Position numbers and translations under genes: made by a program. The notes below the pieces were generated by a model. It did not search any database and had not been told where the DNA came from. It saw only the letters and a program-made list of their open reading frames with translations. Below, in pieces: positions 7,886 to 16,817 of a DNA stretch of 64,000 nt; positions within the stretch are counted from its first letter, which is position 1, and each line of letters starts with the position of its first letter. Location: positions 62,001 through 126,000 of the forward strand of contig JBGSSF010000009.1 of NCBI GenBank assembly GCA_041737175.1, in the 5' to 3' direction. Origin of the DNA: UBA5072 sp041737175 (GTDB lineage: Bacteria > Bacteroidota > Bacteroidia > Bacteroidales > UBA10428).

Positions 7886-9346
7886 ATGATGGACTCATCC
7901 CATGAAGCTCTGATGACCAGGGAACCGGCTGTTGCCGGACAATTTTATCCCGGAAATCCAGCCGCGTTAAAAAGTGAACTTCAGCGTTTGTTTTCTGCTG
8001 TTGAAGCAAAACCGTTGAAGGGCAACACCCTGGCGGTTATTTCTCCTCATGCAGGATATGTTTATTCTGGCGCAGTGGCTGCTGCCGCATTCATGGAGAT
8101 TGATGCCGAAAAACAATATGAAAACGTTTTTATCATCGGTTCAAGCCATCGGTATGCGTTTGATGGCGCTTCGGTTTATACCAGGGGTGACTACAAAACT
8201 CCACTGGGCATTATACCTGTTAATATTAAACTGTCACGTGAGTTGATGTCTGTATATAATTTCTATACAGATCGTTCCGATGTTCATAACAATGAGCACA
8301 GCCTTGAGGTGCAGCTTCCTTTTTTACAATACAGGCTAAAGAAACCTTTTCAGATTGTACCAGTTGTCATTTCCACACAGGAGGCGCAGACCTGCAAAAA
8401 AATAGCCAACTCTCTCCTTTCCTATTTTACACCGGCCAACCTGTTTATTTTCAGTACTGATTTTTCTCATTATCCCGGATATGAAGATGCCTGCAGGGTG
8501 GATAGGATGACAGCAGATGCCATTCTAACGGGGGACCCGGATACACTGGTGAAGGTCGTGGATAAAAACGAGCATGCCGGAATACCCGGACTTTCCACCT
8601 GCCTTTGCGGATGGACATCAGTCCTCACACTGTTGTACATGACCTGGAAAATGAACGACATAACCTATCACCATGTAGATTATAAAAACTCAGGTGATGC
8701 CCTCGGCATGGCAAACAAATCGCGCGTTGTCGGTTACCACGCGATTTCAATCCGGCTGGGTAACTCCCGGCCTCCGGCTGAGGATGAAAATAACAGGGAA
8801 ATTTTGACAACAAAGGACAAAAAGGATTTAATCACCCTGGTTCATGATGCCATACAAGCCAAACTGACAGGGGCTCAGACGGTTATTGAGAAAGGTGACC
8901 TTGCTCCGGGTCTGCTGCAGTTTGCAGGTGTATTTGTGTCATTGTACAAACAGGGAAAACTGCGTGGCTGTGTTGGACGGTTCACGCCTGATAAGCCTTT
9001 GCATGGTCTTGTTCAGGAAATGGCTGTTGCATCTGCCTTTCACGATCACAGGTTCTCACCTGTGAAAGAGGATGAAATTCCTGAGTTGAAAACTGAAATT
9101 TCCATCCTTACCCCATTGAAAAAGATTGACTCCATCGATGAGATCGAACTGGGCAGACACGGCATTTATATGAAGAAAGGATACGCCTCGGGAACCTATC
9201 TTCCCCAGGTGTCACTCAGCACCGGGTGGTCAAAGATCGAATTTCTGGAGCACTGTGCTTCCGATAAAGCCGGCTTGGGACGCAACGGTTGGAAAGATGC
9301 TGACCTGTATACGTATGAGGCAATAATTATCAGGGAAGAATATTGA
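7886..9346 (+). CDS. Fused AmmeMemoRadiSam proteins B and A (Memo + AMMECR1)
   Basis: Residues about 12-285 are a Memo-family domain (REPAVAGQFYPGNPAAL, VISPHAGYVYSGAVAAAAF, IIGSSHRYAF, FSTDFSHYP). Residues about 300-486 are an AMMECR1 domain (LRGCVGRF, HDHRFSPV, TYLPQVSLSTGWSKIEFLEH). In the AmmeMemoRadiSam family the two parts can be separate or fused and are linked to a radical SAM protein, which is not in this window. Memo folds resemble metal-dependent dioxygenases and keep His residues (PHAG, SSHR). The cellular role is unresolved in bacteria. The gene ends by overlapping the convergent ccsBA gene by 17 bp. Confidence 0.9.
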   Translation: MMDSSHEALMTREPAVAGQFYPGNPAALKSELQRLFSAVEAKPLKGNTLAVISPHAGYVYSGAVAAAAFMEIDAEKQYENVFIIGSSHRYAFDGASVYTRGDYKTPLGIIPVNIKLSRELMSVYNFYTDRSDVHNNEHSLEVQLPFLQYRLKKPFQIVPVVISTQEAQTCKKIANSLLSYFTPANLFIFSTDFSHYPGYEDACRVDRMTADAILTGDPDTLVKVVDKNEHAGIPGLSTCLCGWTSVLTLLYMTWKMNDITYHHVDYKNSGDALGMANKSRVVGYHAISIRLGNSRPPAEDENNREILTTKDKKDLITLVHDAIQAKLTGAQTVIEKGDLAPGLLQFAGVFVSLYKQGKLRGCVGRFTPDKPLHGLVQEMAVASAFHDHRFSPVKEDEIPELKTEISILTPLKKIDSIDEIELGRHGIYMKKGYASGTYLPQVSLSTGWSKIEFLEHCASDKAGLGRNGWKDADLYTYEAIIIREEY

Positions 9347-12300
9347 CTGATTTTTCAGGCAGTTCCTTATCCCGGTTCAGTCTTCGGTGGTTGAAATAAG
9401 CCATCAGTGCCACAAAAAGAACGATTACCAGGGTATAGTAAACAAAGGTGGGTACCGGCAGCGGATCGCCCTGGGCATAGGAATGCAATCCCGAAAGGTA
9501 ATAGTTCACTCCGAAATAAGTCATTAGGATGGTACCAATACCGAGCAGGGAGCCCAGGTTAAATGCATATGTTCCTTTTAATCCCGGAATCATCCTCATG
9601 TGCAGTATAAATGCGTAAATGAGAATACTGACCAAAGCCCAGGTTTCCTTTGGGTCCCAGCCCCAATAACGTCCCCAGGATTCATTGGCCCACACTGCAC
9701 CCAGAAAACAACCAATGGTAAGAAGGTACAGGCCGATAATCAGGGTCATTTCGATGGTATTGGTAAGTTCCTTAACAGTTAGGTATAGATATTCCCTGGT
9801 TTTTGTTGTTTGCATGCTCATCAGTAACAGATTGATAAAGGCAAGCAAAGAACCCAGGGCAAGAAAACCATAGCTGGCAGTGATGGTGGCAACGTGAATA
9901 ACCAACCAGTATGATTTCAGAACAGGCACCAGGTTAGTTATCTGGGGATCCATCCAGCTCAGATGGGCTGTATTCAGCACCAGAAAAGCGAGAATGGATG
10001 TCGCGCTCAGAGCGATGGACGATCTTGAAGCGAATACCAATCCCGCCAAAACCGTGGCCCAGGCAATGTATATCAATGCTTCGTAACCGTTGCTCCAGGG
10101 AGCATGTCCCGACACATACCACCGCAGGCCCAATCCAGTTGTATGAATAGCAAATAATATGATAATAAATACTATAGCAATAATTACCGGAACCTTTAGT
10201 TTAAGTCTTGTAAAGAACAGTCCGGTGAATTGCAGCATAAGCAAAACGAAACCGGTCAATCCGTAGAATTTGGATATCCGCGAAAATACATCTGTTTTAT
10301 TCAGCAAAATTTCAAGTTTTACTTTACCCGGAGGCGGTATGATTTCCTGAGAGAATTTTTGCTGATAGCTGGAAATGGATCTGATGATTTCATCAGAACT
10401 ACTCCAGTCATCCCTCTTCAGACTTTGCTGAACATCCTGAATATAATAACTAATGATGTGGTTGGTGAACACGGAATCCTGGGTGGTAACCTTGCCCTTA
10501 ATTCCTGGCTGACTGTACCAGGTATGTGTACTGTCTCCTGGAACCGGCAAAATCCTCAGTATTTCTCCGGTAAAAACGAGATAGGCAATATTCACACGTT
10601 CATCCAGTCGGATGATTTCATTGTCAAATTTACTCCTGTATACGGGCTTCTTCCTGAAAGCACTTTCAACATAATCATGCAGGATATAATTGTTGTCCCT
10701 GAAGAATGCCGCAAAGGAATAATACCTCCCTTTAGATCCCAGCATTTCTTGTATCTTAGGATGGGTGGTCCGAATGATGGGCTCATATTGCCATGTGGCA
10801 GGATCGGCGAACATACCCAGAAAGACCTGGTCCGCTGTCATACCCATATAATCACTTTTCCGGTAAAGCTTCCGCAATATTTCTGAAGAAAGGGTATTAA
10901 CGGGTTCAATCCGGCCCCCGTTGTCCTGGATGAGCAGTTTCCCAAAGAGAGCAGCATGCTCTTTACTGACAGCGACGGCGGATGGAGCAGGCATAGATTC
11001 CTGGGCCCGGGAATGGCCCGAAATTATCAAAAGAAAAAGCGCTGCAGTCAGGCCTTTTTTAGCCATCTTAAGGGAGGCCGTTTCACTTGCCAGCATTCTG
11101 AAACGGCTGTTTTTATTAAACAGGCTTAACAGCATACCCAGGGTCATTAGCAAGTACCCGGCATAGGTAACCAGGGTTCCGGCCAGGTCATAATTCACCG
11201 ACAGAATGCTGCCCATTTCATCAGGATCATACGAAGACTGGTAGAATCTATATCCTCTGTATTTAAGGACATTGTTCATGTATATGCGACTGGATTCAGT
11301 AATGTTCCTGGGCATATCTGTTAAGGTAATGTCACTTTCAAAAGAGGAAGGACTCTGAGAACCAGGGTATCGCTCCACCCTGAAATCATTAAGTTTTAAT
11401 TTAAATGGCAGTTCCTTATAATCAGAACCATAAGTAAGTGTGAGTTGAGTATTATTCAGGATTATCGTTTCGGGTTCACCCACAAGGCCATTCTTACCCC
11501 AGAGAACCATTTCCTTCACAATTTGGTCCGATGCCAATTCCAGCAAAACAGCATCCAGGGATTGCCCATTCCTTACAGGTAAGGGTTTGGGCGTAACTTT
11601 ACCCTGTTTATGGTATTTATTCAGAACAAGAACCTGTTCCTGAGCAGTATAAAGCTGCATGACTTCCAGGAGGTGCGGTATTTTTTCCTCTAGCAGGGTC
11701 CCGGACTGATCAGACATGCCTGCCCTGGATAATGGATAAGGAGATATAAACAGTAGGCTGTCGCCTGATGAAATAAGGACCAAAGCATTGGTATCAGGGT
11801 CGCTCACATCAAATGCAAGCAGGAGATTTCCCAAATTTTTTGTTTCTCCTGAGGTGATCACCTGACTTTTCCTGCCCTCACTGTCGGAATAAATAAATTC
11901 AGCTACCGGTTTTCCTACCATGGACGGTTCAATAGCAGGAAAGGCATTGGGGATAAATGACCTGACAGATAAATGAAAGGTCCTATCCCGGTACTGGAAA
12001 GTCTTTTTTATTTTCCTCCGGCCAAGAGCACTGAAGGACACAGGAAAGGACTTCCTCACAGTTTCACCGCCCTGACCTGTAACCACTAAGATCGCGGTAC
12101 CGCCTGCCAGTACAGATTGCGATTCTTCACCCTCCCTGATCGCCATGGTACCTTCGAATCCGGAGTACCGGGTAATGGCTGCCCCGGCGAGGATCAGAAG
12201 AAAGGCGAAATGGAATAAAAAAATGGTGAATTTGGATTTTCTGTAAAGCTTTCTGATAAAAATATTGCCGGTGAGGTTGATCATTCCAAGCAGGAGAAGC

Positions 12301-12482
12301 AGTTCAAACCAGTGTGCGTTGTAAACCAGCATGCGTGCCGAAGCACTTCCGAAATCATTCTCAATAAACGTCGCAGACGCTATGGAAACTGCAAACAATG
12401 CCAGGACAATACCCATCAGTCGGGTTGAAAAAAGGAAATCAGCTATATTTCTCATATACAGGCTAATGGATGTTGAAAGCAT
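9330..12482 (-). CDS. ccsBA: Fused cytochrome c biogenesis protein ResB-CcsA (system II)
   Basis: Exports haem and attaches it to apocytochrome c at the outer face of the inner membrane. Residues about 1-480 are ResB-like: four membrane helices around a large periplasmic domain, with GDSLLFIS and YRGYRFYQSSYDPD typical of ResB. A second periplasmic insert (about 490-720) precedes the CcsA/ResC-like C-terminus with many helices and the haem-handling WWD motif WGRYWGWDPKETWAL near residue 960. Conserved His positions occur in LVIHVATITASYG and GLHSYAQG. The frame extends to a TTG at 12503; the first ATG is at 12482 and another lies at 12455 (MRNIADFLF). At about 1050 residues it matches Bacteroidota fused forms and implies c-type cytochromes. 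Confidence 0.93.
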   Translation of the reverse strand: MLSTSISLYMRNIADFLFSTRLMGIVLALFAVSIASATFIENDFGSASARMLVYNAHWFELLLLLGMINLTGNIFIRKLYRKSKFTIFLFHFAFLLILAGAAITRYSGFEGTMAIREGEESQSVLAGGTAILVVTGQGGETVRKSFPVSFSALGRRKIKKTFQYRDRTFHLSVRSFIPNAFPAIEPSMVGKPVAEFIYSDSEGRKSQVITSGETKNLGNLLLAFDVSDPDTNALVLISSGDSLLFISPYPLSRAGMSDQSGTLLEEKIPHLLEVMQLYTAQEQVLVLNKYHKQGKVTPKPLPVRNGQSLDAVLLELASDQIVKEMVLWGKNGLVGEPETIILNNTQLTLTYGSDYKELPFKLKLNDFRVERYPGSQSPSSFESDITLTDMPRNITESSRIYMNNVLKYRGYRFYQSSYDPDEMGSILSVNYDLAGTLVTYAGYLLMTLGMLLSLFNKNSRFRMLASETASLKMAKKGLTAALFLLIISGHSRAQESMPAPSAVAVSKEHAALFGKLLIQDNGGRIEPVNTLSSEILRKLYRKSDYMGMTADQVFLGMFADPATWQYEPIIRTTHPKIQEMLGSKGRYYSFAAFFRDNNYILHDYVESAFRKKPVYRSKFDNEIIRLDERVNIAYLVFTGEILRILPVPGDSTHTWYSQPGIKGKVTTQDSVFTNHIISYYIQDVQQSLKRDDWSSSDEIIRSISSYQQKFSQEIIPPPGKVKLEILLNKTDVFSRISKFYGLTGFVLLMLQFTGLFFTRLKLKVPVIIAIVFIIILFAIHTTGLGLRWYVSGHAPWSNGYEALIYIAWATVLAGLVFASRSSIALSATSILAFLVLNTAHLSWMDPQITNLVPVLKSYWLVIHVATITASYGFLALGSLLAFINLLLMSMQTTKTREYLYLTVKELTNTIEMTLIIGLYLLTIGCFLGAVWANESWGRYWGWDPKETWALVSILIYAFILHMRMIPGLKGTYAFNLGSLLGIGTILMTYFGVNYYLSGLHSYAQGDPLPVPTFVYYTLVIVLFVALMAYFNHRRLNRDKELPEKSVNILP

Positions 12483-12507
12483 GGAAGGGGAAAGATAACA
12501 CAAAAAG

Positions 12508-13155
12508 CTATTCCTTCAGTTTGTCAGCAAATACTTTCCTGAATTTTTCGATTTTCGGAGTAATAACCAATGAACAATAAGGCTGGGATGCATTTTGAGA
12601 GTAATATTCCTGATGATATGCCTCAGCTTTGTAGAACTCAACAAAGGGAACTATTTCAGTAACCAGGGGATCATTCCAGATTTTTGCCGCATCCAGCTTT
12701 TCTTTCATTTCTTCTGCCAGCAGCTGCTGATCCTTACTATGAAAAAAAATGGCTGAGCGGTACTGGGTTCCGATGTCACCTCCCTGGCGGTTGAGGGTTG
12801 TGGGATCATGTGTTTTCCAGAAAACCTCAAGAAGTTCGGTAAAGGATATGACCGAGGGATCGTAGGTTATCTGACAGACTTCTGCATGACCCGTCATACC
12901 GGTGCATACCTGCTCGTAGGTGGGATTTTTGGTATGACCTCCGGAATAGCCTGATTCAACGGTTTGAACACCTCTGAGCTGCTGAAAAACGGCTTCAACG
13001 CACCAGAAACAACCTGCGCCAAAGGTTGCTTTATCCAGTTTACTATGGGTTGTCATAAGGTCTTGAAGTTTTGGTTTAGGTTCATGGTTGTTGGGTGCAC
13101 AGGAGAAGTGCAACAAAACCATAAATATAAGAGATGTTCCGGTCATTTTATGCAT
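12508..13155 (-). CDS. msrA: Peptide-methionine (S)-S-oxide reductase, exported lipoprotein form
   Basis: Reduces methionine-S-sulfoxide in damaged proteins. The catalytic block GAGCFWCVEAVF is intact, followed by VESGYSGGHTKNPTYEQV and the HDPTTLNRQGGDIGTQYRS block of MsrA. The N-terminus (MTGTSLIFMVLLHFSCAP) is hydrophobic and ends in a lipobox-like HFSC, so the enzyme is probably anchored on the periplasmic side. There is no fused MsrB domain and no MsrB gene beside it. It lies 25 bp upstream of ccsBA on the same strand, suggesting shared transcription and an envelope redox role. Confidence 0.94.
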   Translation of the reverse strand: MHKMTGTSLIFMVLLHFSCAPNNHEPKPKLQDLMTTHSKLDKATFGAGCFWCVEAVFQQLRGVQTVESGYSGGHTKNPTYEQVCTGMTGHAEVCQITYDPSVISFTELLEVFWKTHDPTTLNRQGGDIGTQYRSAIFFHSKDQQLLAEEMKEKLDAAKIWNDPLVTEIVPFVEFYKAEAYHQEYYSQNASQPYCSLVITPKIEKFRKVFADKLKE

Positions 13156-13198
13156 GTACTTTCTTTAATACATAACAACCGGGGAAGCAAATGGTTTA

Positions 13199-14452
13199 CT
13201 ACATCTGTTTGTCTGCTGAATTCATTTCATCTTCAAAAAACAGGGGGGGCATGAATTTACTTACCTGCTGGGTATAATTCGGACTCACAATCAGGGTATA
13301 ACAAGCGATATACTGCCACTTTTGATTGACAGTATTGTAATAGAAGGATGTATTCTTGGCGTTGGATTTATAAGGAATAATAAACGCGTATCCGAATTTA
13401 AGGTCTTTTACAGATGCGCACAACTTATTTTTCTGCAGGTAAGCCGCCAACATTTTATCAGCGTGCATGATCGCCTCACCTTTTTTCACATTTTCAATGC
13501 CGGAGGTCGGGGTAAATTCGTCAATTACGATTATCTGGTCATGCCATTTGAAAACGCCACGTGGATTGAGCGTATCAAACTGTGCCGTAACAGCCTGATT
13601 GGTATACCTCGCCAGTTCTTTTTCCCTGCCTTCTTTTTCCAGCTTATCGGAGAGGGCTGCAGAAACCAGCAGTTCCTGCCGCCTGAAAAATTCTTCCTTT
13701 AACGTAGAATTGGTCAGCCGGCCATAATTCGTGCAATGCGCAAGCAGGCCTTCAGCTTCCTTGATTCTATCCAGGGTATCGCTGGTAATGAGCGGTTGAA
13801 ACACCTTCTGGAATTCTTTTTCGTTGTTGGTAAGCGAGGCAAGGTCATAAAGTGACTCATGATCGAAAATCAGGGCTTTGGCATAAGCCTGGTATACTTC
13901 AAGGTATTTGACGGTTCCCGTAAGATTGTTCTCACGTGCGTATTTCAGGGCCAGATCAACCATTCTTTGCCCTTTTTGGTAGTCTTCCAGCACACCGGAT
14001 TCGGAAAAGCGTTCAAATTCCTTTTTAAAGTTTTTCTCCTTTTGAAACAGGTCCTGATAATACATACGTTGGCTTTTTATCAGGGCATAGGCATCATCCC
14101 TGTACTTATAGTAAAACTTCAGGGAATACTGATCTTTTCTGAATTCAGCCCTTTCAAGACGCTGTTCTACCAGTTCCCTGGCCATTTCAAATTCCTCATC
14201 AACAACATATTCCTCGTAAGCCTTGACAAAAATGGTCAGGTCCAGTTCACGCTGCATATTGTAATAGGATACATCACGGCTTTGTTTAAGTCGCGCCACC
14301 TGATTCTGCAAGTTATCAATGCGACGGTTAATGCTGTCGAAATAAGCGATCGAACCGCGCTGAAGGGGAACTTGTTGCGCAGCGGTAAAATCAACAGAAA
14401 GTACTGAAAAAGAGAGGAAAAGAATAATATGCAAAATAAACCGGTACCACAT
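13199..14452 (-). CDS. Secreted, largely helical protein of unknown function
   Basis: I do not recognise the family. The 417-residue protein has a signal peptide (FILHIILFLSFSVLSVDFTAAQ). Residues about 30-260 are charged and predicted alpha-helical, with coiled-coil character at the start (INRRIDNLQNQVARLKQSR) and TPR-like helices later. Residues about 290-400 look beta-rich (WHDQIIVIDEFTP, YAFIIPYKS, WQYIACYTLIVSP). It is upstream of msrA on the same strand with a 43-bp gap. The 9-bp tandem repeat array lies ahead of its start. Confidence 0.6.
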   Translation of the reverse strand: MWYRFILHIILFLSFSVLSVDFTAAQQVPLQRGSIAYFDSINRRIDNLQNQVARLKQSRDVSYYNMQRELDLTIFVKAYEEYVVDEEFEMARELVEQRLERAEFRKDQYSLKFYYKYRDDAYALIKSQRMYYQDLFQKEKNFKKEFERFSESGVLEDYQKGQRMVDLALKYARENNLTGTVKYLEVYQAYAKALIFDHESLYDLASLTNNEKEFQKVFQPLITSDTLDRIKEAEGLLAHCTNYGRLTNSTLKEEFFRRQELLVSAALSDKLEKEGREKELARYTNQAVTAQFDTLNPRGVFKWHDQIIVIDEFTPTSGIENVKKGEAIMHADKMLAAYLQKNKLCASVKDLKFGYAFIIPYKSNAKNTSFYYNTVNQKWQYIACYTLIVSPNYTQQVSKFMPPLFFEDEMNSADKQM

Positions 14453-14496
14453 GATTATATAGCTAGCAGGAATACCGGGTATACGTAAAATTAAAG

Positions 14497-14629
14497 TTGT
14501 GGGTTGTGGTTGTTGTGGTGGTTATTGTATCATCACAACAATCACAACAATCACAACAATCACAACAATCACAACAATCACAACAATCACAACAATCACA
14601 ACAATCACAACAATCACAACAATCACAAC
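14497..14629. repeat. 9-bp tandem repeat array with G/T-rich inverted flank
   Basis: Ten exact copies of ATCACAACA plus an 8-nt partial copy fill 14532-14629. The preceding 14497-14528 is G/T-rich (GGTTGTGGTTGTTGTGG) and is an imperfect complement of the array, so the whole could fold into a long slipped hairpin. It sits between two minus-strand genes, starting 6 bp beyond the stop codon of the S24 repressor. Plus-strand open frames through it arise only from the repeat. Confidence 0.9.
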
Positions 14630-14634
14630 CCTCC

Positions 14635-15438
14635 CTACTCCTTCCCCATCCTGCTCTTCAGCAAATTCAGATCCTTCTTCAGTCCCGCCACTGTCCGGAT
14701 CAGTTCATCCGGGGGGATCATAGGATCAGGGATTTCGGAACTGATATAATTCACGAACTTCCATATTTCCTTTATCTCGCTGGCATGGACTTCAAACGGT
14801 TCGTAGATGGGATTCAATGAAAACAGCCGCAGTTTATGTTCGGTTTCCAGGACATTCTCGGTTATTTTAAATACGATTCCTTCATCGAGGGTAAGAATAA
14901 TGTATCCGTGTCCGTTGATGATGGTATTCCAGTCCTGGACAAATTCGCCGGTCACATAGGATCCGTCGGGAATAGGCAGCATGGAATCGCCGCTGAGCTG
15001 AAACGTGCGGTATTTTTTTTGTCTTGAAAGGAAAGGCAGTTGAAAAACAGGGAGGTCCCGGATGAATTCCGGATCAGCAAAACCGGTAGTGTAGCCTGCC
15101 TTGGCCTTTACCGAAACCAGTTCAATATTCTCTTCATTGCTGCTGTTGACGGTGGTAGTCAGTACCCGGAGGTTGCTGCCCTTCAGGTACACATCCCCAC
15201 CCCTTTCGAGCTGGGAGAACTGGCTTTCCGTAAGGGTACGCAGGTCAATTTTAACCAGTGTATCGATGGCCACGCCAAAGTACTTGGAGAAGGAGATCAG
15301 CGCCTGTATGGTAGGAAGGCCTACTTCGTTCTCATACCCGCTGAGGGTGGAACGTTTCATATTAAGGGCAAAGGCAACGTCGTCCTGTGTACGGCCCTTG
15401 CGCTTGCGGAGGAGTTTGATATTGGTGGAGAAGTACAT
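14635..15438 (-). CDS. HTH-S24 (LexA/CI-like) self-cleaving repressor
   Basis: Residues about 3-62 (from the ATG at 15438) are an XRE HTH (TQDDVAFALNMKRSTLSGYE). The S24 peptidase-type half has a candidate cleavage site Ala114-Gly115 in VKAKAGYTTGF, Ser152 in LSGDSMLP and Lys191 in GIVFKI, the Ser-Lys dyad of LexA, UmuD and CI proteins. A C-terminal helical tail follows. An alternative start at 15471 lies inside a dispersed repeat, so 15438 is preferred. The gene is divergent from dinB with two palindromes between them. The inferred role is a damage-responsive repressor of the dinB-dnaE cassette; RecA dependence is untested. Confidence 0.88.
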   Translation of the reverse strand: MYFSTNIKLLRKRKGRTQDDVAFALNMKRSTLSGYENEVGLPTIQALISFSKYFGVAIDTLVKIDLRTLTESQFSQLERGGDVYLKGSNLRVLTTTVNSSNEENIELVSVKAKAGYTTGFADPEFIRDLPVFQLPFLSRQKKYRTFQLSGDSMLPIPDGSYVTGEFVQDWNTIINGHGYIILTLDEGIVFKITENVLETEHKLRLFSLNPIYEPFEVHASEIKEIWKFVNYISSEIPDPMIPPDELIRTVAGLKKDLNLLKSRMGKE

Positions 15439-15464
15439 AATAATTGGTTGGTTATAATTAATAT

Positions 15465-15513
15465 TCTTCATTATTCATCATTGGGTGTTCCTTGTTCGGT
15501 GTTATTTGAAAAC
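15465..15513 (-). repeat. Copy A of a dispersed leader repeat
   Basis: On the minus strand this 49-bp segment matches 17606-17654 at 48 of 49 positions. It contains the half-arm ACCGAACAAGGAACAC and ends at the alternative start of the repressor gene. Related copies precede the four-helix-bundle gene and dnaE. It may be a mobile palindromic element or a shared leader. Confidence 0.8.
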
Positions 15514-15553
15514 TTTAATCACAACTTTTTTTCTTGTAAATATAATATATTTT

Positions 15554-15568
15554 GATTATATTATAATC
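15554..15568. promoter_or_regulatory. Palindromic operator candidate 1 (repressor/dinB)
   Basis: GATTATATTATAATC is a perfect palindrome: 7-bp arms GATTATA and TATAATC around one T. It lies between the divergent HTH-S24 repressor and dinB. Confidence 0.65.
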
Positions 15569-15577
15569 TGAATATTT

Positions 15578-15592
15578 GATTATTTTATAATC
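15578..15592. promoter_or_regulatory. Palindromic operator candidate 2 (repressor/dinB)
   Basis: GATTATTTTATAATC differs from the first palindrome at one position and starts 24 bp after it, ending 6 bp before the dinB ATG. Two like-spaced sites suit cooperative repressor binding that blocks both divergent promoters. Confidence 0.65.
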
Positions 15593-15598
15593 ATTTTA

Positions 15599-16777
15599 AT
15601 GATTTTTTCAACTACATCGGGAAACACCCATGCCAGAAACATCATCCACTTCGATCTCGACAGTTTTTTCGTGTCGGTGGAGCGGCTGATCAACAGCAGG
15701 CTTAACGGGAAGCCTGTTGTGATCGGGAGCATGTCGGGCCGTGGTGTGGTGGCGAGCTGCAGTTACGAGGCCCGGAAGTATGGCGTGCATTCGGCGATGC
15801 CTATGAAGATGGCGCGGCAGTTATGTGCCGATGCCATTGTAGTGCGGGGCGATATGGATTTGTACAGCAAGTATTCAAACATTGTCACAGGCATTATTGC
15901 CGAGCGTGCCCCGGTATATGAAAAAGCCTCGATTGACGAGCATTACATCGACCTCACGGGAATGGACCGTTTTTTCGGCTGTCTGAAATGGGCACAGGAA
16001 TTGCGCCGTGAGATCATCATGCAAACCGGGTTGCCCATATCCTCGGGTTTATCGGTGAATAAAACCGTTTCGAAGATCGCTACCGGCGAGGCCAAGCCGA
16101 ATGGTGAGAAAGAGGTTCCGGGCGTGCTGGTGAAGCCCTTTCTCGATCCGCTGCCCATCAGCAGGATTCCCATGATCGGCGACAAGACCTTCCACCTGCT
16201 GCGTTCCATGGGTGTAGCCACCATCGGGACGCTGAGCCAGATTCCCATGGAAATGATGGAAAAAGTGCTGGGAAAGAGCGGCATTGATATCTGGAAAAAG
16301 GCAAACGGCATCGATACCACACCGGTAATACCATACTGGGAGCAAAAGTCGATCAGCGCGGAACGTACTTTCGACACCGACACCACTGACCTTGTTATGC
16401 TGAACAATACGCTGGTAGGTATGGTGGAAAAGATCGCATACGAATTGCGCAAGGAAGAAAAGCTCACATCGTGCGTCACGGTGAAGATCCGCTACTCGAA
16501 CTTTGACACCCACACGCTGCAGCAGCGCATACCTTATACTTCATTCGACCACAAGCTGATCGAACTGGCCAAATCGCTGTTTGTAAGACTTTACCAGCGG
16601 CGCATGCTCATCCGGCTCATTGGCTTGAAATTCAGTCATCTGGTCCAGGGAACGCCCCAGCTGAACCTGTTCGAGGACACACCCGAGATGGTTCGGCTGT
16701 ACCAGGAGATCGACAGGATGAGGGGACGGTACGGGAAAAAAGCGGTGGGAAGAGCGGTATCAAGTGTGAAATTATGA
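15599..16777 (+). CDS. dinB: Y-family DNA polymerase (DinB/Pol IV type)
   Basis: Translesion polymerase of 392 residues. The first catalytic motif is FDLDSFFVSVE (about residues 18-28) and the second is SIDEHYIDL (about 106-114), where the common SIDEAYLD has His. SGLSVNKTVSKIAT and KPNG are typical of the palm/fingers, with HhH segments after it and the little-finger domain at about 240-345. QLNLF near residue 353 fits a beta-clamp-binding peptide. It is divergent from the S24 repressor, and dnaE follows at 17.7 kb. The likely role is damage-induced mutagenic synthesis. The stop codon lies in a heptanucleotide repeat. Confidence 0.95.
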   Translation: MIFSTTSGNTHARNIIHFDLDSFFVSVERLINSRLNGKPVVIGSMSGRGVVASCSYEARKYGVHSAMPMKMARQLCADAIVVRGDMDLYSKYSNIVTGIIAERAPVYEKASIDEHYIDLTGMDRFFGCLKWAQELRREIIMQTGLPISSGLSVNKTVSKIATGEAKPNGEKEVPGVLVKPFLDPLPISRIPMIGDKTFHLLRSMGVATIGTLSQIPMEMMEKVLGKSGIDIWKKANGIDTTPVIPYWEQKSISAERTFDTDTTDLVMLNNTLVGMVEKIAYELRKEEKLTSCVTVKIRYSNFDTHTLQQRIPYTSFDHKLIELAKSLFVRLYQRRMLIRLIGLKFSHLVQGTPQLNLFEDTPEMVRLYQEIDRMRGRYGKKAVGRAVSSVKL

Positions 16778-16814
16778 ATTATGAATTATGAATTAAATCA
16801 TCAAATCATCAAAT
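16774..16814. repeat. Heptamer/octamer tandem repeat at the dinB stop
   Basis: Three copies of ATGAATT (16774-16794) followed by two and a half copies of AAATCATC (16795-16814). The dinB stop TGA (16775-16777) lies in the first unit. Confidence 0.85.
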
Positions 16815-16817
16815 AAA

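Noticed and set aside
10230..10886. Long plus-strand frame inside ccsBA
   Set aside because: It lies opposite a clear ResB-CcsA gene, has no recognisable domain and no start signals; treated as a shadow.
13859..14407. 182-codon plus-strand frame opposite the secreted helical protein
   Set aside because: Hydrophobic low-information translation antisense to a gene with a clear signal peptide; a shadow.
14497..14820. Plus-strand frames with QQSQQS- or NHNNHN-type repeats
   Set aside because: All three frames stay open only because the 9-bp DNA repeat lacks stops; they then run antisense through the S24 repressor.
14635..15438. Prophage repressor
   Set aside because: No integrase, capsid, terminase or other phage genes are near; the divergent dinB and following dnaE fit a host damage cassette better.
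15439..15471. Upstream start of the S24 repressor
   Set aside because: The extra 11 residues come from the dispersed leader repeat and precede a normal HTH start.
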